From NCBI RefSeq assembly GCF_009728935.1, contig NZ_CP034235.1, forward strand, positions 2,642,001-2,706,000: a DNA stretch of 64,000 bases, read 5' to 3'. Made by a program: the position numbers and the translations under genes. The stretch is from Paenibacillus psychroresistens (GTDB lineage Bacteria > Bacillota > Bacilli > Paenibacillales > NBRC-103111). Below the pieces are notes generated by a model. The model was not told the origin of the DNA. It saw only the letters and a program-made list of their open reading frames with translations, and made no database searches. Shown here piece by piece: positions 1 through 8,518 of this stretch (positions are counted from its first letter, which is position 1; each line of letters begins with the position of its first letter).

Positions 1-1
1 A

Positions 2-1423
2 CAGCAAAGTCGGGATATGTATGCGATTTGTATAGCTTTTGATTATCAAGGCAGCACGATATGCTCACAAACAGGCCCAGATCAAACGATGGACTCGGAT
101 CGGACGATAGATGAATCACTCTTTAAAAGCTTTAATCCGCTATTCTCGTCCGTAGGTTTGAGTAGTTCAGGACCCGAAGCATATGGAGTTAGATATGAAG
201 ATATGCTCTTAGAAACGACAACTGGGACACATCGTGGTCGGATTATCGTAATCCTTAATTTATCGACATTCATGGCCCATTCGAATATAAACAAAACAGA
301 AATACATATAGAGTTTCAGGAGTCATCTGGGAAAACGGTGTATAACAAAGAAGCTTTAGAGAACAGCGAAGGCTCCGGGATTTTGATTTCGGATAAGATG
401 ATTTCTTATGGTAATTTAGTTTGGACTTCACACATGACTAATAATCAAGCTTTTACGGCGGGGTCCTTATTACTTTTTCGAAATGTGCTGATATTTATCT
501 TGCTGTTTATCTTGGTGATTTCTTTGCTAAGCTCTCTACTATTTTCTCGTTATTTAATGAAGCCCTTGCTGCATTTGCGAGGACTGATGAAACGTGCGGA
601 GCTTGGGGATTTGAAAGCCTATTGGGTATGGGAAAGCAAGCAGGAAATGAATGAACTGGGTAATAGCTACAATCAAATGCTGAATCGAATCGAGGATTTA
701 ATCAAGCAGGTTAAACAAGAAGAAGCTTTAAAAAAGGATGCTGAAATCGAAGCACTGCAATATCAGCTTAACCCTCATTTTTTGTATAACACATTGAATA
801 CGATTAAGTGGGTAGCCAAAATACATAAAACACCGCAGATTTCAGAGGTAGTAACGGCTTTAGTGCTTTTGCTTCAATCTAGCTTAGGTAAAAGAGGCGA
901 TTTTATCAGTTTGCAGGAGGAAGTTTTACTAGTTGAAGCTTATATGGCGATCCAAATCTTTCGATATGGAGACGATATTCAAGTGTTGTTCGATATGGAC
1001 GATTTCTCCAAAACATGTTTGGTTCCGAGAATGATTCTACAGCCATTGGTTGAAAATGCCATACTCCATGGAATCAAGCCACTAAAAGGCAAAGGAATCA
1101 TTACGATTAAAGCTTGGATGGATCGTGATTTACTCTTCTGCGAGGTAACGGATAACGGAGTCGGCATGCCTGCATACATGATAAATAGAGATGGGGAAGC
1201 AGGATTCGAGAAAAAAGCTGCTCGTGTTTTCCCAGCACAGCCAAACGTTATGAAGGAACGAATGAGTGGAATCGGCTTGCGGCATATTCGCGAGAAAATC
1301 AGGCTTTATTATGGCAACGATTATAAAATGCATATATTTAGCAAAGAAAAAGAAGGTACAACGGTACGAATTACGTTACCAATTCATCGAAACGAAGACT
1401 ATAGTATCCAAGAAATGCGGTGA
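2..1423 (+). CDS. YesM-type sensor histidine kinase, 5' end outside window
   Basis: This is the C-terminal part of a membrane sensor kinase of the YesM/LytS-like class, which usually senses extracellular sugars and phosphorylates a YesN-type regulator. The frame is open to the first base, so the true start lies upstream; about 470 residues are visible where the family usually has about 580. Counting from the ATG at 17, one sees an extracellular sensor remainder (1-150), a membrane segment (about 154-178), HAMP (180-230), the His_kinase motif NPHFLYN, the N-box LQPLVENAILHG and the G-box DNGVGMP, so the catalytic core is complete. The regulator gene starts 7 bases after the stop. The ligand cannot be told from the sequence. 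Confidence 0.9.
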   Translation, partial: QQSRDMYAICIAFDYQGSTICSQTGPDQTMDSDRTIDESLFKSFNPLFSSVGLSSSGPEAYGVRYEDMLLETTTGTHRGRIIVILNLSTFMAHSNINKTEIHIEFQESSGKTVYNKEALENSEGSGILISDKMISYGNLVWTSHMTNNQAFTAGSLLLFRNVLIFILLFILVISLLSSLLFSRYLMKPLLHLRGLMKRAELGDLKAYWVWESKQEMNELGNSYNQMLNRIEDLIKQVKQEEALKKDAEIEALQYQLNPHFLYNTLNTIKWVAKIHKTPQISEVVTALVLLLQSSLGKRGDFISLQEEVLLVEAYMAIQIFRYGDDIQVLFDMDDFSKTCLVPRMILQPLVENAILHGIKPLKGKGIITIKAWMDRDLLFCEVTDNGVGMPAYMINRDGEAGFEKKAARVFPAQPNVMKERMSGIGLRHIREKIRLYYGNDYKMHIFSKEKEGTTVRITLPIHRNEDYSIQEMR

Positions 1424-1430
1424 AGCTTAA

Positions 1431-2240
1431 TTGAACGTATTGATTGTTGATGATGAACCGATTATTCGAATAGGTTTAAAAACATTGGTGGAATGGGAAA
1501 AATTCGGATTTCAGCATGTGGGAGAAGCTGAAGATGGCATTGATGCTTGGGAGCAAATAGATTCGCTTCAGGTTGATATTGTAATCACAGATCTACTGAT
1601 GCCGCGAATGGATGGATTAGAACTAATCCGTTTGATCCAGAATCATTCACGATCTATCGCTGTAGTTGTGCTCAGCTGCATGGATGATTTCGCATATGTC
1701 AAAGAAGCGATGAAGCATGGGGCGAAGGATTATATTCTTAAGCCAACGATGGAGCCAGATCAACTAATGGCTATCCTCTTGACAGTGCGTGAAGATTTGT
1801 TGCGAGCACGTGAAATGAGAAGACAGCTAACGAGCTTTCAGCAGGGTCAGGATAAACAGATTATTGTGAATAATTCCATGGATGAGCTGCGAGTATTAGA
1901 ACCGTTATCACGCAACCCATTTGTAATCAGAGCCTTTCGTTATATGGATGAAAATTATGCAAGCAATATAAGTACGATAGATATTGCAGAGCATGTACGT
2001 TTAAGTCGCAGCTACATCAGTGATCTCTATGGCAAGGAAACAGATGAGTCTTTAAGTGAGGCTCTTACGCGAATTAGGATTAGTAAAGCCAAAGCGATGC
2101 TGCGTAAAGGCGATCTGAAAATCTATGAAATTGCGGATGCTGTTGGTTTTCTAGACGCTAAGGTTTTTGCTAAAGCTTTCAAGCGCTTAGAAGGCTGTAC
2201 ACCAAGAGAATATGGAGACGAAGATGCTAAGCCGGATTAA
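1431..2240 (+). CDS. YesN/AraC-type response regulator, short form
   Basis: A cytoplasmic DNA-binding response regulator, probable partner of the preceding kinase. The receiver domain (1-120) has the acidic pair D7/D8, phospho-acceptor D54 and the lysine in ILKPT. An AraC-type double helix-turn-helix fills about 165-265, ending with the typical KAFKRLEGCTPREY. At 269 aa it lacks the long middle region found in usual YesN proteins of about 500 aa. The start is a TTG with a weak GGTGA upstream; no better start precedes the receiver. Its last 14 bases overlap the convergent gene on the other strand. Confidence 0.88.
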   Translation: MNVLIVDDEPIIRIGLKTLVEWEKFGFQHVGEAEDGIDAWEQIDSLQVDIVITDLLMPRMDGLELIRLIQNHSRSIAVVVLSCMDDFAYVKEAMKHGAKDYILKPTMEPDQLMAILLTVREDLLRAREMRRQLTSFQQGQDKQIIVNNSMDELRVLEPLSRNPFVIRAFRYMDENYASNISTIDIAEHVRLSRSYISDLYGKETDESLSEALTRIRISKAKAMLRKGDLKIYEIADAVGFLDAKVFAKAFKRLEGCTPREYGDEDAKPD

Positions 2241-3327
2241 TAAATTGGATCTCTTGGACCGTAAATTCAGGCGCAACGAACGCGAGCAGTTTAATACCCT
2301 CAGTTGTCAGTGATTCCTTATCCAGATGAGAAAGAGGGATAAAAGGTTCCACGACGAGAGTAGCGGTACCTTTGTTCTTCTCTATCCTCCAAAGTCCCTG
2401 AACAAAGCCGTCAATGAGAATGGTCGCTTTAATAATTCCATTTACTGTGAAAACACGATTGCGATACTCATCCGCCATAATGCGAGTTCGATCCTTATGA
2501 GATAGCAAGACAATATCGAATTCGCCTAGGTAACGAACGGGTACAGAAGTATCGGCTTCAGGTATCTCAGCATCGGGAATATCGAATAATTCTTTGCCAG
2601 CAGCATTCAAAAAAATAATGAGACGATGCCGAAGTCGCTCGGTAACTTCACGAATCCGTGTTAGTCCAGACCAAGCTTGCATATCTGAAATAGTGGCTGG
2701 ACCAACTGCTTTAAGATAGCGAAGGATCAAATCATCAAGCTTAAAATTCGTATTCAATGGCCTATTAAGCCAATGTTCTGCTGATGTATGAATGGCTTGG
2801 CCACTGCTGCCCCAAATTCCTCGAGGAGGAATCTGAACGAGAGGCACCAAGGTTCGTGCTGCAACAGAAAGCGCATGTTGATCGGTTTCTGGCCAACTCT
2901 CTTGGAGTATTATGCCAAGTTCATTGAAGGTCCGTGGGCGTTCTTCGACTAGACTTCTGCTGATAGCCGCAAGTGTAGTGAGATCTACATCTGTTAAACT
3001 TCGCCCGTATGCACCTTTTAACCCATTATTCAAAACGGATTGCAAGAGTGGACGAAGTGTTAAACAATCACGACTGGTTACGAGGAAAATAGTTGAACGC
3101 ATAAGCGCAATACGTACAGCACTGCGATTTATTAATAATGTCGACAAGGATTCATGAGCAAAACCTTCTATCCTTGTCCACAAGCTGATATAAGCAGGGT
3201 TAGGTGCTTGTGACTGCAAACCAATAAGATGCTCAAGTACATCAAGCTCAGGTAATTGAGTTCGTTGTATGAGGAATTGCCTAGCTAAGAGTGCTCGGTT
3301 TAACTGACGAGTACTAAGTGAGATCAT
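2227..3327 (-). CDS. Winged-helix DNA-binding domain protein (HTH_42/YcaQ-like)
   Basis: A protein of 366 aa resembling the winged helix DNA-binding domain family (PF06224, YcaQ/AlkX-related), whose members are uncharacterised or linked to DNA repair. It starts with LSTRQLNRALLARQ and contains the family's IGLQSQAPNPAYISLWTR stretch, the LMRSTIFLV strand and a C-terminal VNGIIKATILIDG region. The start is placed at 3327 because an AGGAGGG lies 8 bases before that ATG; an upstream in-frame ATG (3390) has no ribosome site and would add a low-complexity tail. The gene converges on the yesN-like gene. A possible -10 TATAAT is on the minus strand at 3394-3389. Function in this organism is not known. 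Confidence 0.82.
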   Translation of the reverse strand: MISLSTRQLNRALLARQFLIQRTQLPELDVLEHLIGLQSQAPNPAYISLWTRIEGFAHESLSTLLINRSAVRIALMRSTIFLVTSRDCLTLRPLLQSVLNNGLKGAYGRSLTDVDLTTLAAISRSLVEERPRTFNELGIILQESWPETDQHALSVAARTLVPLVQIPPRGIWGSSGQAIHTSAEHWLNRPLNTNFKLDDLILRYLKAVGPATISDMQAWSGLTRIREVTERLRHRLIIFLNAAGKELFDIPDAEIPEADTSVPVRYLGEFDIVLLSHKDRTRIMADEYRNRVFTVNGIIKATILIDGFVQGLWRIEKNKGTATLVVEPFIPLSHLDKESLTTEGIKLLAFVAPEFTVQEIQFINPA

Positions 3328-3459
3328 ACTGGATACCCTCCTGAAATAATACTTTTTAAATAATAGCTTTAAGATTATTAATAATTTCATTATAAGGCAA
3401 CTACCCTGACAACAGTATGGCAGTATTGTTGGATTGGCTAACCATACAACTAAAAGAGA

Positions 3460-3478
3460 CGTCTAACTTAGTTAGACG
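3460..3478 (-). terminator. Perfect 9-bp hairpin, likely terminator of the small gene
   Basis: CGTCTAACT and its exact complement AGTTAGACG are separated by one base. On the minus strand the hairpin follows the small hypothetical gene by about 40 bases and is followed by a T-containing run; on the plus strand an A/T-rich stretch ending in six Ts follows. It probably ends the minus-strand transcript, possibly both. Confidence 0.5.
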
Positions 3479-3515
3479 CCCAGTTTATATTTAATTTTTT
3501 ATGTTAATAAGGATC

Positions 3516-3731
3516 CTATGTATTTCGATTTCTAATAACTGCGGAGCATACTGTAAAATCACAAGTATCTTTGAAATAGATACCATCTATCATTTTCACC
3601 ACGTATTTGCTTTGAGAAATAATATGACCACTTCCAAGATGCTGACCATCTCGAGTCAAAGAAACCGCTATTCCAAATAAAATTGCATTATGGAAGTCCA
3701 CCTCTGTTTTTAAAAGCTGTCCATGTACCAT
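3516..3731 (-). CDS. Small hypothetical protein (71 aa)
   Basis: I do not recognise a family. The case for a real gene is a good ribosome site (GAGGAGTG, 5-6 bases before the ATG), a terminator-like hairpin just past its end, and a plausible compact sequence without signal peptide or membrane segment. The protein is mixed alpha/beta in character, with alternating hydrophobic residues around KYVVKMIDGIYF and two cysteines near the C-terminus (DTCDFTVCSAV). It stands alone between the winged-helix gene and a membrane protein gene, all on the minus strand. Function unknown. Confidence 0.6.
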   Translation of the reverse strand: MVHGQLLKTEVDFHNAILFGIAVSLTRDGQHLGSGHIISQSKYVVKMIDGIYFKDTCDFTVCSAVIRNRNT

Positions 3732-3904
3732 ATAATCACTCCTCGTGGGTTGGTATTAGGTAGGACAGCAGGTAAATGGACAAGGTTACAGTTTTTTTTA
3801 AAGTATCATTAATTGCTGTAATAGAAGGGAATAATTCCCTTTAAAACCTACTTGTTATTTCAATTTATGGAATATTATTAGCTATCAGTCTAACAAGTGG
3901 AGAT

Positions 3905-4348
3905 TTAAGTTTTTCTGTTTGTTCTTAGAAATGCCAGGTGATAGCGTAACAGAATGATTCCAATTATATACACTCCAGCCGAGTACCACAACGTCCATTG
4001 GCGATAGGTCAAGTAATCCGTGAGAATGGTTATCCACTCAAATATAACGGAAAAGCACATACAAGCTATCAGATAAGCAATAAATTTCAATCTATTCTGT
4101 GGCATAAAGTTGAGGAATATGGTTCCAATAGCCCCTGGAAACAAGGTTTGAAGCACAATGACTTGCCATTGAACACCAGGGCCAAGCTGATCATAAAGAT
4201 GGAAAACCAGATCTAGAAACTGATCTGCCTCGCGAGTAATGAACACCATTACCAACCATGTACAATACATTTCTTGGCGAGTCAGATGTTTAGGCATAAA
4301 CCAAAGAATGAGATTGGCTGCGATTGTTGCGACTATCATAAATAGCAA
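3905..4348 (-). CDS. Small multi-pass membrane protein (CBO0543-like)
   Basis: A 147-aa membrane protein with about four hydrophobic segments (residues 1-17, 25-45, 60-80, 85-105 and 120-138, the first short). The part FEWITILTDYLTYRQWTLWYSA resembles the small membrane proteins that Bacillota annotations call CBO0543 family; no function is established. The start taken is a TTG at 4348 with AGAGG 10 bases upstream; an in-frame ATG at 4339 is the alternative. It is divergent to another gene of the same type at 4574, with which it shares a 225-base A/T-rich control region. Confidence 0.65.
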   Translation of the reverse strand: MLFMIVATIAANLILWFMPKHLTRQEMYCTWLVMVFITREADQFLDLVFHLYDQLGPGVQWQVIVLQTLFPGAIGTIFLNFMPQNRLKFIAYLIACMCFSVIFEWITILTDYLTYRQWTLWYSAGVYIIGIILLRYHLAFLRTNRKT

Positions 4349-4573
4349 AAGTTATCATCCTCTCTTCATAAATAAAAATCTGCTAAATAATTATTTATTA
4401 TGGACATGACAATAAATTATAAACAATAATAGACATATTTTTGAGTTTTAATCGCCACTATTTGGTTACTTCAAATCCACTCTGGGTAGAATAGGGTTAT
4501 AGGCTGATCCGCTTTCTTACAGAAGAGCAGTGCAGCCGCCTATCTTTGAGTGAATTTGAAGGAGTTCAATTCC

Positions 4574-5074
4574 ATGCATCTTTTGATTACCCTATGCACT
4601 GTTTTTGCGGTTTGGCGATGGGCTGACTGGAAGAATTGGCAAAAGTACCATACGACCATGCTCTATATTGTGGTTGGTGGACTTTTGTATGAATATCTAA
4701 CTAAGGGCTTTGTCCTATGGGTTTTCCATCCTGACTTTCTTTATAATCAGCGAATTACCATTATTATATATGCCATTTTCACCATGCCCCTATCCGTTCT
4801 TCTGTTTCTTTCCAATTATCCGCCAACAAATAAACTAAAGCAGCTCAAGTACTTGCTTAAGTGGATATTTATATACTCCATTGCTGAGTTAGCTTTGCAG
4901 ATCCTCGGTAAAATTACCTATGAGAATAACTGGACTTACTGGTATTCGGTATTGTTCGATGTCATGATGTTTCCAATGCTAAGATTGCATTATGTAAAGC
5001 CTCTTCGTGCTTACTTTCTCTCAATAATAATTATTGTCGGATTGATGTGGTATTTCAAAGTCCCTTTTTTATAG
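4574..5074 (+). CDS. CBO0543 family membrane protein
   Basis: A 166-aa polytopic protein with about five membrane segments. The N-terminal pattern with WRWADWKNWQKY, then a segment ending YEYLTKG, and the late motif TYENNWTYWYSVLFDV fit the CBO0543 group of small Bacillota membrane proteins, which have no assigned role. The ATG at 4574 is chosen because AAGGAG lies 9 bases before it; the GTG at 4550 has no ribosome site. It is divergently paired with a gene of the same type, suggesting a local duplication. Confidence 0.7.
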   Translation: MHLLITLCTVFAVWRWADWKNWQKYHTTMLYIVVGGLLYEYLTKGFVLWVFHPDFLYNQRITIIIYAIFTMPLSVLLFLSNYPPTNKLKQLKYLLKWIFIYSIAELALQILGKITYENNWTYWYSVLFDVMMFPMLRLHYVKPLRAYFLSIIIIVGLMWYFKVPFL

Positions 5075-5218
5075 TATAATAATGTAAAATTGTCAATTAT
5101 GGCTTGCATCATCCAGGGTATATTTTTCATTACTTTTATTAAAGATTTTATTGAACATGGTCATGAACTGGTTATTTCGAATTTTCGCTTTACTAGTTTA
5201 ATAAATTGATCTAACAAA

Positions 5219-5247
5219 TTGACACCTAATCTAACAAAATGTATCTA
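5219..5247 (+). promoter_or_regulatory. Likely sigma-A promoter of the first solute-binding protein gene
   Basis: A TTGACA at 5219-5224 and TATCTA at 5242-5247 are separated by 17 bases, about 57 bases ahead of the start codon of the solute-binding protein. The surrounding sequence repeats the word ATCTAACAAA twice (5209 and 5228), which could be an operator. Inferred from sequence only. Confidence 0.5.
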
Positions 5248-5303
5248 TATTCCAATTCACTTTTATACTATGATTTTCCTAAACGTAGCAAAGGGTGAAA
5301 AAA

Positions 5304-6596
5304 ATGAAAATTAGAAAAGCAATTCTAACAACATTGATTCTATTGATTGTTTTAACTATATCTGCATGTAATAAATCCAAGATAGAGACAGAGCCTGCCG
5401 AGATTCATATTATGGTTCCTTTTGTAATCGAAGATCAAATCAATAGCAAGGTCTATCAGGATGCGGTTGTGAATTTCGAAAAATTAAATCCTCTCATAAA
5501 AGTGAAGCTTGATTATGCGACCCCACAGCCCAATGAGGAGTCTTATAGCCTAGATCCAATTAAGCTTCTTGAAAGCTCAGAGCCGCCTGACATCGTACAG
5601 CTATCTGCGAGCCAGCCTATCTTGGCTGATAAGAAGGGTTTATTAATCGATTTATTGCCTTTGATGCAAGCAAATGGTTCTAAGGGAATAAGTATACCCC
5701 AACAAATTTTAGATACTGCTGTGATAAATGGTAAATTGCTGCAGATTCCTTACGCCGTCTACCCAAATGTAGTTTATTATAATAAAGAAATATTTGACCA
5801 AGCGAAAATCTCATATCCTCAAGGCGATTGGACCTGGGAGCAATTCAGAGAAATTTCCAAGAAGTTAAAAACGACGTATGGTTCGATACTTTCTTACGAT
5901 AGCGATACTTTGGATATACTTATGGGAAGTATGGGAAAAGGCGTAATATCGTCTGATGGGAAAACAACGGTTGGATATCTGGATAGCCCTGAGGTAGTTC
6001 AAACCATTCAATGGTTAAATGCCTACTATCGTGATGATGATCAGAAAAAAGCCCCAATGACTTATATCGATGCTTTTGAACAATTTGATCGTAACAAAAC
6101 GGCTGGGATGGTTATAAAAGCTGGCGATGTATTATCTAATTCGGCTAATAAAGATACGATGGGAATTGCCCCGTTACCTCATTTCGAAGGAAGCAATCGA
6201 GCTAATCAGATTGGGCTTTCTGGGTTTGGCATTTCTCAGAAAAGCAAGCACCCTGAGGCAGCTTGGAAATTTATCGAGTATCTGACTTTAGTCAAGAATG
6301 TAGATTCTATCAAATTTGCCGAAGGTTTTCTCACAACCAGTAAATCAATTGCAGATGCATCAGGTCAAAGCTCAGATCCAATCAAAAGTATTCTTGTAGA
6401 CGAAATGAATTATGCGACTAAATCCTGGGTTAATATAAACCCATACTTTGGCAAAGCATGGAATAAAGCATTAAATGCAGAGTTTGCGGAGCTGCTTACA
6501 ACGGATGATAGTCAAATCCAACTTAGATTACACGAACTTGCGTTGAAGCTAGATCTGGAGCTGACTCGCTTGAAGGATGTCGATGATCTAACTTAG
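5304..6596 (+). CDS. Extracellular solute-binding lipoprotein, family 1 (module A)
   Basis: A 430-aa lipoprotein with a positively charged start, a hydrophobic stretch and a lipobox ending SAC at about residue 22, so it should be anchored outside the membrane. The body has the pattern of sugar-type binding proteins: VNFEKLNPLIKVKLDYA near the start, PPDIVQLSA, then LPYAVYPNVVYYNKE-like hinge and the WTWEQF helix, and HPEAAWKFIEYLT late in the chain. The ATG at 5304 follows AAGGGTG; the GTG at 5295 is inside that ribosome site. It is followed not by MalF/MalG permeases but by a MacB-type exporter set, an arrangement repeated at 20123. Ligand unknown. Confidence 0.85.
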   Translation: MKIRKAILTTLILLIVLTISACNKSKIETEPAEIHIMVPFVIEDQINSKVYQDAVVNFEKLNPLIKVKLDYATPQPNEESYSLDPIKLLESSEPPDIVQLSASQPILADKKGLLIDLLPLMQANGSKGISIPQQILDTAVINGKLLQIPYAVYPNVVYYNKEIFDQAKISYPQGDWTWEQFREISKKLKTTYGSILSYDSDTLDILMGSMGKGVISSDGKTTVGYLDSPEVVQTIQWLNAYYRDDDQKKAPMTYIDAFEQFDRNKTAGMVIKAGDVLSNSANKDTMGIAPLPHFEGSNRANQIGLSGFGISQKSKHPEAAWKFIEYLTLVKNVDSIKFAEGFLTTSKSIADASGQSSDPIKSILVDEMNYATKSWVNINPYFGKAWNKALNAEFAELLTTDDSQIQLRLHELALKLDLELTRLKDVDDLT

Positions 6597-6658
6597 GTGA
6601 AAATTTAACGCTAATGAAAGAACACAAAAGGTGTAAATACAAATAATCGAACAAATGA

Positions 6659-6691
6659 ACACTTTTTCTAACAAAAGGTGTCTATTTTTTA
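6659..6691 (+). terminator. Weak hairpin with T run between binding protein and ATPase
   Basis: ACACTTTT pairs with AAAAGGTGT (one bulged base) and is followed by CTATTTTTTA. The stem is A/T-rich, so it may be only a partial terminator that lowers expression of the transporter genes relative to the binding protein. Confidence 0.35.
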
Positions 6692-6746
6692 TTGCTAAAA
6701 AGCGGTAAATTAGAGAGGTAGAGTATATTAAGGTGGTGAACAGGTT

Positions 6747-7478
6747 ATGGAAGACATTATGGAAGAAACGACGAGTAATTCGAAGGTGTTAGAGAATGCA
6801 GGTCCCATATTGCAAGCCATAGGGGTTACCCGAACTTTTGGTAGTGGCGGGGGTGCTGTGAAAGCGCTAGCAGGAGTGAATCTATCCATACCTCCAGCTC
6901 GGCTTATTGCTTTAAGAGGACGTTCCGGCTCAGGTAAAACCACGTTATTGAATTTATTGGCAGCTTTGGATTCGCCTACGGATGGATCGATTTATTTTCA
7001 AGGAAAAGAAATCTCTCAATTGGGGGATAAGAAACGAAATGAGCTAAGAAAACGCAGTATGGGGCTTATTTTTCAATCTTATGCATTATTGCCGTTTATG
7101 TCGGCCTATGAGAACGTGGAGTTTGGTTTACGTATTGCCGGGATTAGCTCTCGACATTATAAAAGCTTTGCAGAGGAAGCGCTGGAATTTGTTGGACTTG
7201 TAAAACGTATGCAGCATCGCCCGCATGAAATGTCAGGTGGGGAACAGCAGCGGGTTGCCATTGCAAGAGCGATTGCGCATAGACCTACTTTGCTGCTGGC
7301 TGATGAACCGACGGCTAATTTAGATAGCAAGATGGGACTGCAAGTAATGAAGGTCTTTAAGGATTTAGTACAAAAAGAGCATATGACGATTGTGATAACA
7401 ACTCATGATCCTGCCATTATGGAAATAGTTGATCATGTATATGCATTGGAGGATGGACAAATTGTGGATGAAGGCTAA
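6747..7478 (+). CDS. MacB/LolD-type ABC transporter ATPase (module A, first)
   Basis: A cytoplasmic ATPase (243 aa) that would power the FtsX-type permease at 8519. Visible motifs are Walker A GRSGSGKTT (about 58-66), the Q-loop in LIFQSYALLPFMSAYENV, signature MSGGEQQRVAIARA, Walker B LLLADEPTANLD and the H-loop TTHDP. These are typical of the MacB/LolD/FtsE branch. AAGGTGG precedes the ATG by 10 bases. The next gene starts one base after the stop, or overlaps by a few codons, so the two are translationally linked. It is closely similar in layout to the ATPase at 21616. Confidence 0.92.
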   Translation: MEDIMEETTSNSKVLENAGPILQAIGVTRTFGSGGGAVKALAGVNLSIPPARLIALRGRSGSGKTTLLNLLAALDSPTDGSIYFQGKEISQLGDKKRNELRKRSMGLIFQSYALLPFMSAYENVEFGLRIAGISSRHYKSFAEEALEFVGLVKRMQHRPHEMSGGEQQRVAIARAIAHRPTLLLADEPTANLDSKMGLQVMKVFKDLVQKEHMTIVITTHDPAIMEIVDHVYALEDGQIVDEG

Positions 7479-7479
7479 A

Positions 7480-8493
7480 ATGAGAACGTTTCAATACATA
7501 TTTATTGCAGGACTGGTATTCACGCTGTCAGGCTGTGCGTTATTGCCCGTAGAGGAAGAAGCACTTAAACCACCACTCGTTAAGCCGGCTAAGCAAAGCT
7601 TCGAGGTTGTGGATGTAAAGGTTGGATCCATTGCAAAGCAATTAAAAAATGGAGCCTCGTTTGTATCAAGTAAAACACAGGATTTATTCTTTAAACATTC
7701 AGGAGGTCGACTGCAGAGTATCATTGTCAAGTCAGGCGATTTAGTTAAACAAGGTGAAGTCATTGCTCGTCTGGATCCGGAGGATTTAGAGAATCGGATC
7801 ACTCAACAGGAGCTTATGCTAGAAAGAGTAACAATTTTCTATAAACAAGCGGAGCAACAGAATCCCAATGATGCCGTTTCGCTTCGATTGAAGAAAATTG
7901 ATATTGAAGTTGTACAAAATGAGTTAACGCAGCTAAATGAACAGCTGGAGAAAACGAAGCTGATTTCAACCATTGATGGGATTGTTACCTATGTTTCAGA
8001 TGCCAAAGAAGGTGATTATATGGGTGCTTACGTAACCATTATCAGTATTTCAGACCCTAAGCATATCCAGCTTCAGAGTCAATTTTCTAGTGCGGGAGAT
8101 TTAAGCAGTGTAACGGTTGGCATGAAGACAGAAGTAATCATTGCTGAGAAGAAATACCAAGGCAAGGTTTTGCAAATCCCTTCAAGCGCTCCCTATACAG
8201 AAGATAAGGATCAACAGGATAAAAACTCAAAAATATTAATTGTAGGCGTAGCTGGCTTACCTGAAAATATTACTTTAGGGGTTTCAGCAGATATTGTGCT
8301 TACTTTGGAACAGAAGAAAAATGCATTAATTATCCCAAGATCGGCATTATCCACTTTCCTTGGACGTGATTTTGTCCATGTACTCGAAGGGGAAAGCCGC
8401 AAGGAAATAGATGTTGAAAAAGGAATCACATCCTCAACTGAAGTCGAAATAACCAAAGGCTTGAAGGAAGGCCAGAAGGTCATCATTAAATAA
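7480..8493 (+). CDS. HlyD/MacA-like adaptor lipoprotein (module A, first)
   Basis: A membrane-fusion-type adaptor of about 337 aa. The N-terminus has a lipoprotein signal ending LSGC, so it sits on the outer face of the membrane. It then shows a biotinyl/lipoyl-like half (GRLQSIIVKSGDLVKQGEVIA), a helical hairpin (ENRITQQELMLERV to LTQLNEQLEKT), the second lipoyl half (STIDGIVTYVS) and a beta-barrel with the C-terminal GLKEGQKVIIK signature. The start is uncertain: ATG 7480 gives a compact signal, ATG 7468 adds four residues. It is paralogous to the adaptor at 11399 in the same module. Its partner is expected to be the permease that follows. Confidence 0.88.
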   Translation: MRTFQYIFIAGLVFTLSGCALLPVEEEALKPPLVKPAKQSFEVVDVKVGSIAKQLKNGASFVSSKTQDLFFKHSGGRLQSIIVKSGDLVKQGEVIARLDPEDLENRITQQELMLERVTIFYKQAEQQNPNDAVSLRLKKIDIEVVQNELTQLNEQLEKTKLISTIDGIVTYVSDAKEGDYMGAYVTIISISDPKHIQLQSQFSSAGDLSSVTVGMKTEVIIAEKKYQGKVLQIPSSAPYTEDKDQQDKNSKILIVGVAGLPENITLGVSADIVLTLEQKKNALIIPRSALSTFLGRDFVHVLEGESRKEIDVEKGITSSTEVEITKGLKEGQKVIIK

Positions 8494-8518
8494 CATAGCA
8501 TGACTGGAGGGGAATCCA

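Noticed and set aside
5099..5209. 36-codon open frame (starts MACIIQG, contains FIEHGHELVI)
   Set aside because: It faintly resembles the start of a nucleotide-sugar or glycosyltransferase-type protein, but has no ribosome site and is too short to support; at most a gene remnant.
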